Source of the DNA: Cunninghamia lanceolata | Lineage: Eukaryota; Streptophyta; Pinopsida; Cupressales; Cupressaceae | Length of the DNA: 64,000 nt | Assembly (NCBI GenBank): GCA_027924645.1 | Contig: BSBN01000047.1 | Span: forward strand, 8,990,001-9,054,000 | Reading direction: 5' to 3' | In this document: positions 55,801-64,000 of the stretch, piece after piece | How positions within the stretch are numbered: position 1 is the first letter of the stretch | Layout of the letters: the number at the start of each line of letters is the position of its first letter | The notes under the pieces: model-generated | Told to the model about the DNA's origin: nothing | The model's database searches: none | The model's input: only the letters and a program-made list of their open reading frames with translations | Translations under genes and position numbers: made by a program

Positions 55801-56080
55801 TATTATGCAAGATACCTAGCAAGGAATCCAAGAAAAATACTAAGTAAAGTTCAAGAAAGTGGCAGTCCTCTAAGCATTTTTTCAGGAGATTTTCATGCTT
55901 GAAGACCAAGTCACCTTCTTTAGAGAAAATCATGGAGACAAATAAGCCATGATTGTTTCTAATACACCCAAAGAGAGTGCCTAGTCAAGAAGAGGTTAAG
56001 TATTTCATTCAAGAGGGATTCAAGAGGCTTTGTGATGCAGAGCCCGCAATGGTGCGGTGAAAACAAATTAAAATCTAGAA
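52896..56080. other. Noncoding region after the PBS-like site
   Basis: No gag, pol or other domain on either strand; the frames present are short and of low complexity. At 53360-53470 there is a degenerate array (AGGACTACAANGCCTTAGGA). One perfect hairpin is listed separately. Possibly the interior of a non-autonomous element or old decayed DNA. Confidence 0.45.
55319..55352. other. Perfect 14-bp inverted repeat (hairpin)
   Basis: GGACCAAAAAGTGG, a six-base loop CCAAAA, then CCACTTTTTGGTCC. No mismatch. Isolated; no adjacent gene. May form a stable stem in either strand. Confidence 0.8.
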
Positions 56081-56084
56081 CAAT

Positions 56085-56480
56085 TACAGTGGTTGAACCT
56101 TTGAACCCCTTAGAATCTCCAAGTTCATTAAACTTGTGAACCCATCGAACCTCCAACTATTGGTTCAATGTATTTCCATCGCACAGTCTTAACACTGTCA
56201 GCAGCTATCAGGTGAACTGTTGAACTGTTGAATCGATTCAATCGTCGGTTCAACTATTGACAACCCTTATTACTATTGGCAATACATGTTCTTCAGACAA
56301 CTCCAAATTTCTCCCGCTGATACCCACTTAGTCCAATGAACCAACGAACCTATTAAACCTTTGAACCTTGAATTGGTTCAACCAAATGTTTTCAACCCAA
56401 TACTCTCAACTTTGAATATGCACTATTTAACCTTCTATCGCCGGTCACCCAATGAACCTTCACACACTTTACATGAAATG
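56085..56480. repeat. Degenerate GAACC/GGTTCAA repeat
   Basis: Dispersed copies of GAACCTTTGAACC, GTTGAACTG and GGTTCAA in both orientations. Possibly the far end of the LTR of the neighbouring chromovirus. Confidence 0.45.
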
Positions 56481-57270
56481 TATTCGTATACAGTTGTGAT
56501 ATACACAGAAATATACCTCCAGTGGAATAACACCAAAATATAACACCAAGGACGTCCTCTGCAACCAAATTCGCAGTCTATAGCCTGTTGAGTCCTAGCA
56601 CATAGAGATGCTAGGCTCCCTACTGCGGCAACTCTTCCAGAGATTGGATCCCCTGTTCCATTCTGTCAGAAACACAAACAAAAAGAAAACCAAATAGAAA
56701 ACTATGTACAAAATCCATTCCACTAATTTCAAAGAAATCCACCAGTGGAATGGTTTCAATCTAGCATCTCGACAACAGAAAACTAAACTATGTAACGAAC
56801 AATTTGATACAGAGAGTATACACATAACAGTCTGATACACAGAGATTTTACACAGCATCCAGAATTCATAAACTCAAACTGACATAATTTCTATCTCTTC
56901 AATTCAATTTCATCCCCCTCTTCTTTCAAGAAAAATGTTTATATCTCTCCCCATTCAGTTCTAACCGGAACACAAGAAGTTGGAGTCGTTACAACTTCCA
57001 ACCGGAATACCAAAAATCTAATTAATCACATGACACATGTTTGCATGCAACATGATTTAAACACATTAACAAGACACCTAAACATAACACACTTGATTTT
57101 AAACATCCACATACCCCAATTACCCAAGATGTTCAAATTGTCTTATCAGGATGCCAAATTTGTAACACTGGTTCACATGATGGGGTTTTATTACAAACAT
57201 GAAATCACAACACAAGTTCCACAGGACAACACAAACAAACATAGAAATGCATAAAATATGATAACACATT
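56481..57270 (-). repeat. Probable 3' LTR of chromovirus C (ends uncertain)
   Basis: Noncoding sequence after the chromodomain stop, in the place of a 3' LTR. On the minus strand a TATA box, gagATATAAAc, lies at about 56938-56946. A purine tract GAGGGAGAAGA sits at about 57282-57295. The sequence is unlike the LTR at 61221-62700, so exact ends could not be checked against a partner. Confidence 0.4.
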
Positions 57271-57276
57271 AATACC

Positions 57277-58670
57277 TTAGTCTTCTCCCTCAGATGTATA
57301 TTTGGCTTGTTGAAGAGGTGCTCCTGCACCATACTTCCCGGGAGAAGAAATCTCAAGCCCACTTGAGATGAGAGTTTGAAGGTTTGTACCATGATTTGTG
57401 ATCTGATCTTCAATCATCCAAACTGCCTCTAAGTCAGGTTTCCCTTGCCAAGCTACCAATTACTCCATGTACTCTTTGTTCCTTGTCTTCTTTGTCACTC
57501 TTGATTCTATTATCTTCTTTAATTTTGGTGGATCATGCTTAGGAATATCATCATCTGCTGTATCGTGCAATGGTTCATGTTCTATATTTACATTATGTTT
57601 GTATGGAGTTAAATCACATACATTGAAAATGGGTGACAATCCAAGATTAGGAGGGAGTTGGATCTCATAAGCATTCTTCCCACACTTTTTCAAAATCTGA
57701 CATGGTCCAATCTTCCTCTGCATTAGCTTGGTATGTTTACCTTTTGGGAGCCTCTCCTTCTTCAGATTAACCCACACCAAATCTCCAACATCAAATTGTA
57801 CATCTCTCTTCTTCTTATCAACATAGGCTTTGTACTTCAATGTAGTTTGTTGGAGTTGGGTCTTGACTTGATCATGCACCTCTTTGATGGTTGATGCAAA
57901 AGATTCTCCATCTGCACTAATAGACTCTCCTATAGGTAGATCTCTCAATTCCAAAATACCTCTTGGATGAATCCATATACTACCTGGAAAGGTGTCTTCC
58001 TTGTACTCCTATTGATGGTGTCATTATAGGAGAATTCTGCTTGTGGTAGGATATTATCCCACTTCTCTCCATGCTGCCTTGTCAAACATCTTAACAGATT
58101 TCCCAATGAACGGTTAACAACTTCAGTCTGCCCATCCGTTTGAGGATGGTAGGCTGATGAGAAGGGTAAATTTGTTCCAAGCTTCTCCCAAAGATTCCTC
58201 CAAAAGTGGCCAATAAATTTCACATCTCTATCTGACACTATGCTCAATGGCAATCCATATATCCTCACTATCTCTTTGAAAAATAGATCAGCAACATATG
58301 AAGCATCACAATTGGTTTTGCATGGTAAGAAATGTGCCATTTTACTAAATCTATCTACTACAACAAAAACACTATCACATCCCTTCCTTTTCCTAGGCAA
58401 ACCCAATACAAAGTCCATGCTTATGCTCTCCCATGGCCTAGAAGGAATGGGTAGTGGCTGATACAACCCTACATTAGTGGATCACCCTTTTGCTTTTTGA
58501 CATATCACACATGCCTCCACAAATCTCCTCACATCTGACTGCAACTTGGGCCAATAGTAATGCCTCTTCACAAGGTCAAGAGTCTTATATAGACCAAAAT
58601 GTCTTGCCATGGCCCCACAATGCTTCTCCTTAATAATAGTCAGTCTCATAGAACACCGTGGAATGCACAA
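57277..58670 (-). pseudogene. Chromovirus C integrase with chromodomain
   Basis: Zinc domain with HFGLYKTLDLVKRHYYWPKL and CVICQKAKG (58670-58482). Core: SMDFVLGLPRKRKGCDS (Asp), IVSDRDVKFIGHFW (Asp), DGQTEVVNRSLGN (Glu), so all three catalytic acids are present. A frame change near 57950 leads to VQFDVGDLVWVNLKKERLP and SPIFNVCDLTPYK. The chromodomain (RVTKKTRNKEYME, stop at 57460, LVAWQGKPDLEAVW) lies at about 57400-57510 and would read histone marks. Ends with GKYGAGAPLQQ, TAA at 57277. Confidence 0.87.
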
Positions 58671-59435
58671 CTATCCACCCTTAAAAAGTAATCCATTTTG
58701 GATCAAAAATTCAGAGAACTCAACATGATATTTTTCACCAAAGGAAATACATACCTTGTATATCTCCCCAAAATCTTCATCAACATCATACATAGCCTTA
58801 AAAGAGTCAATGCCAACACTCTCCAACTGGATTTGATTGATGGTTAGAGCCCTCCTACTCAAAGCATCTGCTACCTTGTTCTTGACCCCTTTCTTGTGTT
58901 TGAGTGTGAAGGTGAAAGCTTGTAAAGTCTCCACCCACTTCATATGCCTATGGTTCAGCTTCTCTTGACTATTTATGAAACTAAGGGCCTGATTATCTGT
59001 GAACACTATGAATTCTTTTGGCATCAAGTAATGCCTCCATGTTTTGAGTGACTGTACTAGAGCATACATCTCCAAATCATATGATGAGTATCTCTTCTTG
59101 GCATCATTTAGTTTCTCATTGAAAAATGCAATAGGCCTACCTTCTTGACTGAGTACTACCCCAATTGCCATGTGGCTTGCATCACATTCTACCTAAAAAA
59201 TCTTGTTGAAGTCAGGAAATGTAAGGACTGGCTGCTCTGCCACCTTCTTCTTCAATGTTTCAAATGAATCATCTGCCTCCTTTGTCCAAGTGAATCTACA
59301 CTTCTGTCCTCCTTTTATGGTGTCAAGCATGGGTGCACAAACATGACTAAATCCCTTTATAAACTTACTATAGAAGGTTGCTAACCCATGGAAACATATA
59401 ACATCATTCATAGTTCTAGGTGTTGGCCAAGACAA
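58671..59435 (-). pseudogene. Chromovirus C RT thumb and RNase H
   Basis: LATFYSKFIKGFSHVCAPM and CRFTWTKEADDSFETLKKK, a stop at 59191-59193, then the RNase H with VECDASH (Asp), SSYDLEMYALVQSLK (Glu), VFTDNQALSF (Asp) and KVADALSRR (Asp): all four acids kept. In frame with the RT C-terminal part and the integrase zinc domain. Confidence 0.85.
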
Positions 59436-59453
59436 TATGGCACTTACCTTCTC

Positions 59454-60022
59454 TTAATCCATTTTCAGTTTGTCATGTAAGATGACAAAACCCAAGTAGA
59501 TGAGTTCTTCCTGCATGAACAAACACTTCTCCAAGTTGATCATTAATTTCTCTTCATGTAACCTTTTGAGGACCAAGTCTATATGTTTGAGGTGCTCTTC
59601 CCTTGTATTACTGAAAATCAGGATGTCATCTAGATATATTATGACAAATTTGCCTATGAATTCCCTCAAGACCTCATTCATCAACCTCATAAAGTACTAG
59701 GGGCATTGGATAAACCAAAAGGCATGACCTTCCACTCATATAACCCCTCATTGATCTTGAATGCAGTTTTCCATTCATCTCTTGGCCTAATCCTAATCTG
59801 ATGATAGCCACTCTTTAAATCTATTTTTGTGAAATATTTAGCACCCCCCAAGAAATCAAGCAAATCTTCTATCCTAGGGATTGGGAACCTATACCTGATT
59901 GTTATTTTGTTGATAGCCCTTGAGTCAGTACAAAGTCTCCAAGTGCCTTCCTTCTTCGGTGCTAGTACAGTTGGTACTGCACATGGGCTTAAACTCTTGT
60001 CAATTAGGCCTACCTCCAACAA
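59454..60022 (-). pseudogene. Chromovirus C reverse transcriptase
   Basis: Two frames: 60022-59687 ([51 protein letters not shown]) and 59690-59454 ([15 protein letters not shown]). Catalytic YLDD is intact. A one-base shift at about 59688 joins them. Followed by [18 protein letters not shown]. Confidence 0.88.
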
Positions 60023-60132
60023 CTCCTCAATCTGTCTTGCTACCTCTATATTTTGTTCTGGGGTAAACTTGTATGCTACTTTGTTTGGAAGTGTAGATCC
60101 TGGGATCAGATCTATGCAATGGCTGATGTCCC

Positions 60133-61220
60133 TTATAGGTGGTAGGGACTTGGCATTCCATCTGAGATGATGCCTTTGTACTTGTCCAATAGCTCTTGGA
60201 CAACAGGATCTATGAACCTTTGCCTTTTCTCTCCCTTGACTTCTTGTTGTTGCTCCTTATTCACCTTTAGGCATGGAATTAGAGCATATGTAACTGCACC
60301 TTCTTCTACTATCTCTTTCATGAATTGTTTGCCTTCTACCATCATCACCTTAACTTCTTTCCCTTTTGATTCCTTCTCATTCTCCATCAATGATAGTAAC
60401 TCTATCACCTTACCATCCTTGGTGATTGAATATGTGTTTCTAACTCCATCATGGTGTGCTTTCAATTCATATTGCCATGGTCTTCCAAATAGGAGATGGC
60501 AAGCATCCATCTTGGTAATGTCAAACAATAATCTGTCCTTGTATGTTCCAATTTGAAATTCTACCCAAGCCTGCTCTTCCACAACTATTTGCTGACCTTG
60601 AGTAAGCCATGAGACTTTTTATGGGCATGGATGTGGAAATCTTCTAAGCTTAATCTTTTCTACCATTTCAATGGACAAAATTTTTTTAGTAGATCTTGAG
60701 TCAATCAAAACTTTACATACCTTTCCTCCTACTTTGCAAGTAGTTCTGAAGAGAGACTTCCTTTGTGGGGCTTCTTTGTCAGGCACCTTCATGGTGGTCA
60801 TTGCTCTCCTCATCATCAAAGCTTCTCCTCTCTTAGGATATCCATAACTATCAAGAGCATTCATACTTTGACAATCAGACTCTTGAATCAAATTTGTCCT
60901 CCTTTCTCCCATTGTACTTGTTGCCTTTTCTAGACATCTGCTGGCTATGTGGCCTTCTTGATTGCAATTATAACATCTAAGAGGTCCTCTACCCTAAGAT
61001 CTCCCTCTAAATGATGGTCTTCTACCCCTAAAATTTCCTCTTTGATTATAACTTCCTCCTTGAGTTTGACTGATGTTTCCTTTGCTGCTCTCTTGATTTG
61101 ATTCACCTTGGTATCCAAATCCATTTCCTCTGCCTCTGAAAGGACTTCTTCCCCCTCTTTGCTGTCTCCCTCTTCCTCTACTGTTCTTCTCTTGTCTTCT
61201 CTTTAATTTCTCTTCCACTT
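60133..61220 (-). pseudogene. Chromovirus C gag C-terminus and protease
   Basis: Opens mid-gag (KVEEKLKRRQEKNSRGRG), Arg/Gly-rich. The zinc knuckle CYNCNQEGHIASRC (CX2CX4HX4C) lies at about 60985-60940, with a stop (60994) just before it. Protease: CKVLIDSRSTKKILS at about 60715-60670; the active site should be DSG, here DSR (GGA to AGA), which should inactivate it. Then ACHLLFGRPWQYELKAHHDG. The spacer to RT is Glu/Lys-rich. Confidence 0.8.
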
Positions 61221-62700
61221 TGATGTAGAGTGGCACAAGGGAAGCAACACACAAAGGTTTACTCTATTGTCCTTTGCCCACTCACCCACTTCAACTAGCC
61301 TTCAACCAACCAACCAACCAAAAGCACATACAAGGCATATGAAGGATTTGATGTCCAGACTATTCTCCAACCCCTAAGGCTTCTCCAACACCTTAAGACA
61401 GATCAACAAACACCTTCTATGTAGTTGGTTTGATCTCCAACTTCCCAAAACTCTTCAACCTATACCTTGACTAGTAAGGCTACTAGCCCTCCAAACTAGG
61501 TTTTCTCAACAAAATTTGACAAAATCCCAAAGGTCTAGGCAAACAAATGATGGAATTGAACACCCTTCAGGGAACCCTAACAAACCTCCAAATCTCTTGC
61601 TCCAACTCTACTCCAGCAATCCAGAACGCCTACTAGGTCTCTAGGCGTAATTGATCAATTTAGGCTAGGTTACAAAGCAAGTGCTCAAAATTGGGTGCAT
61701 AGGTTAGGGGCAGGAACTTGGAATGACTCTACCATCCCCAAACAACACAAATCCACCATTCATTCACTCACTCTCTCAGACGTTTGTCATTTACATCATC
61801 AAATTGCATAATTTTAGTCAAATACATAGAGATATTTGACCTAGGGCATCACATTAAAAATAGTAAAATGTATTTCCCCAAAAAATGCTTTTGGAATCAA
61901 GTAGTATACACCCCTAGCCTACATTTCACTGAGTGCCATGAAATTTCATCAGTGGAAATGCATTCTAGGGCCAAATTTGTGGGATTGCCCTAGAAAATAG
62001 GGTTTCTAGACTAGTTTTGAAAAAAAATTCAATAACTTTTGACTCCGACCACTTCAAGACCTCAAACTAGTTGCATTTGGACCCAAACTCTCTCTAGTTT
62101 CAGAAAAAGTACATTAGACCAAGATTTTAGTTCGTACAGTCCATACACAACAAGAAAAATAGCAAAAAATAGTCAGTTTTCTTGATTTTTGTGCCCAAAT
62201 TCTGTACAAAAACTTCCTCCTCCATGGTGGAGCAATATTTCCTCCATATCAACCTATCCAAGTTAGTTTACAACTTCTACAAATAGTTTTAATAACCAAA
62301 ATGAAGTTGCAACCGGTCAATGTATCATTGACACCATTGACAACACTTGACACTATGGAGTTTTGTCATTTTCCAAAGGATGGCGATTTGTTTTTCTTGT
62401 CCAATGGAATCAAAACATCCTTCATACTCCCAAAACATGATAAAACACACAAACAATAAAAAAAAACTCAAAAACCAACCCTTATACCTTATAGGCCTAA
62501 GTGGCATAACAAGGATCCAAGTGGACTAAGCATGATTGTGGTTTATATGGTCACCTCAATCATCTTGACCACACAAAAAGGACCATATACTCATGGCTAA
62601 AGCCTTATTACAATCAAAACCACAACTTTCAAAAAAAAAATGCAAACAAAGTGACTTTAGGAACCAAGGTGCTCCTAGGTGCCCTGCACCATACACCCAT
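61221..62700 (-). repeat. LTR probably belonging to chromovirus D
   Basis: On the minus strand it ends ...TTGCTTCCCTTGTGCCACTC TACATCA at 61221, a typical chromovirus LTR end. It follows the D chromodomain stop (62714) in the place of a 3' LTR. No long frame. The precise LTR start was not found; purine-rich GGTGCAGGGCACC at about 62680 may be its PPT region. The next bases are element C gag instead of flanking DNA. Confidence 0.55.
62541..62548 (-). promoter_or_regulatory. TATA-like box in the chromovirus D LTR
   Basis: The minus strand reads gaccATATAAACcac, about 150 bp into the LTR region. This would leave a long (about 1.3 kb) transcribed part. Sequence prediction only. Confidence 0.4.
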
Positions 62701-62713
62701 TGTCAAAGAGAAC

Positions 62714-64000
62714 TCAAGTCTCTTGAGTTGGAATGCTGTCAAATGTGAAACCTACCTTCTCAATGTCTACCCTACTCATCCAAGTGGCATCCTCCTGAGG
62801 TTTGTTTAGCCACTTCACCAAATAGTCATGATAGGTGTGCCTTCTAGTTTGTTTTGCAATCCTCTTGTCCAAAATGCACTCAATCTGATTTGGAGATGAA
62901 GGAATGAGTTCCTGGAGTGTGTGATCAGTTTGATCTTCTTCAACAATAGTCTAAGGATCAGATCCTTTATAGGGATAAAGGTTTGAAACATTAAAAATTG
63001 GAGACAAAGCAATGCCATCCGGAAGTCTGATTTTGTAGGCATTTTCTCCACATTTCTTGAGCACTTCACAAGGTCCAATCTTCTTCATGAGTAGCTTAGT
63101 GTGTTTACCTGTAGGGAGCCTCTCCTTCTTCAGATGAACCATTACTAAATCACCTTCCTTGAACTGCAAATCCCTTCTTTTTCTGTCAGCAAATTGTTTA
63201 TATTTCTGAGAAGTAGACAACAATTTCTGTTGTACTTGTTCATGGACATCTTTCATGACTTGAACGAAGTCTTCAGCCAAGGCACTGTTGTTTTCCAATC
63301 CTTTAACCTCCCTTAGTTCCAAAATACCCCTTGGGTGAGTGCCATAAACAATTTGGAAAGGAGACAGGCCGGTGCTTCTATTGACAGTGTCATTGTATGA
63401 GAACTCTGCCTGAGCCAAAATTGAATCCCAACTAGCACCTTGCTCCTTGGTTAGGCATCTTAGGAGGTTGCCAAGCGACCTATTAATCACCTCTGTTTGT
63501 CCATCAGACTGAGGGTGATAGGCAGATGATAAGGACAAATTTGTACCTAGTCTCTTCCACAGTGTCCTCCAGAAGTGTCCAATGAACTTGGGGTCTCTGT
63601 CTGAGATTATGGACAAAGGTAAACCATGTAACCTGACTATTTCCTTGAAGAAAAGACCTGCTATGTGTGAGGCATCATATGTGGTTCTACATGGGATGAA
63701 GTAAGCCATTTTTGAGAACCTATCTACAACCACAAAAATGCTGTCATGTCCATTCTTTGTCCTAGGCAAACCAAGTACAAAGTCCATACTTATGGAATCC
63801 CAAGGCTTTGAAGGAATAGGTAGAGGAGTGTATAAACCTACATTTGATGTATGCCCCTTTGCTCTTTGGCAAATTTGACAAGTTTCAACAAACTTCCTTA
63901 CATCGGTTGGCAATTTTGGCCAAAAATAGTACCTCCTAACCAATTCTAGGGTCTTATCAATACCAAAGTGACCTGACATGCTGCCACAATGCTTTTCCCT
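62714..64000 (-). pseudogene. Chromovirus D integrase with chromodomain (partial, window edge)
   Basis: A 342-codon open stretch (63979-62951) continues through one TAG to a TGA at 62714. Zinc domain end: HFGIDKTLELVRRYYFWPKL, CQICQRAKG. Core: SMDFVLGLPRTKNGHDS, SDRDPKFIGHFW, DGQTEVINRSLGN, so D, D and E are present. C-terminal LQFKEGDLVMVHLKKERLPT and SPIFNVSNLYPYKG; then the chromodomain DKRIAKQTRRHTYHDYLVKW at about 62880-62790. About 80% like element C in the core, so a related but separate family. The best preserved pol segment in the window; upstream domains lie outside. Confidence 0.9.

Larger units (their letters stand above)
57277..61220 (-). mobile_element. Chromovirus C: 5'-truncated Ty3/Gypsy element
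   Basis: Minus strand: gag C-terminus, protease, RT, RNase H, integrase and chromodomain. The gag start, PBS and own 5' LTR are missing; the sequence abuts an unrelated-looking LTR at 61221. Three frame changes and several stops. Chromoviruses use the chromodomain to target chromatin. Confidence 0.88.

Noticed and set aside
56595..56858. 87-codon minus-strand hydrophobic frame (possible membrane protein)
   Set aside because: Falls inside the probable chromovirus LTR beyond its TATA box; hydrophobicity comes from T-rich LTR sequence.

Overview
The window looks like intergenic DNA from a seed plant with a very large genome, possibly a gymnosperm; the species cannot be fixed from sequence alone. 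Nearly all of it is retrotransposon, with AT-rich LTRs, Tat-type Ty3/Gypsy polyproteins with two RNase H domains, plant LINEs, and chromoviruses with a chromodomain. I found no complete host gene, rRNA, tRNA or CRISPR array. The only host-like coding sequence is a 185-codon bHLH-type fragment at 85-642. It lies just inside a minus-strand Tat 5' LTR and primer-binding site (776-1764).

The core, 3081-50795, is a stack of insertions that can be read from their target-site duplications (TSDs). The oldest is Tat-1 (3081-50795). Its gag is split by Tat-2 (7285-38791, TSD CTATA). The Tat-2 3' LTR is split by LINE A (23516-37877, 20-bp TSD), whose ORF1 is split by LINE B (30585-37633, 18-bp TSD). A separate 2,647-bp LTR-like element (41013-43659, TSD GGAGC) splits the Tat-1 protease. 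Removing LINE A leaves a Tat-2 3' LTR of exactly 1,131 bp, the same length as its 5' LTR.

Both Tat elements run LTR, PBS, long leader with minisatellite arrays, gag, protease (DGGAG), G-patch, RT, RNase H, second RNase H, integrase, long 3' region with paired motifs, PPT, LTR. Tat-2 also carries an antisense gene for a plant mobile domain (PMD) protein, with its own TATA box and a predicted intron. Tat-1 lacks this gene and has lost the RT catalytic core. Both LINEs carry ORF1 and ORF2 (endonuclease, RT, RNase H). Both also carry a further, related ORF after RNase H that I do not recognise.

From 50983 to about 56080 there is a probable LTR (50983-52885) with an initiator-Met-type PBS but no recognisable coding internal region. 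From about 56480 to the end, two related chromoviruses lie on the minus strand. Element C (57277-61220) has lost its 5' LTR and gag start and abuts an LTR (61221 to about 62700) that probably belongs to element D (62714-64000, cut by the window end). Every element checked carries stops or frameshifts, so the window is a decaying transposon archive. Several catalytic residues are changed: Tat-2 RT YVDN and integrase E to K, LINE A RT FAYD, element C protease DSR.
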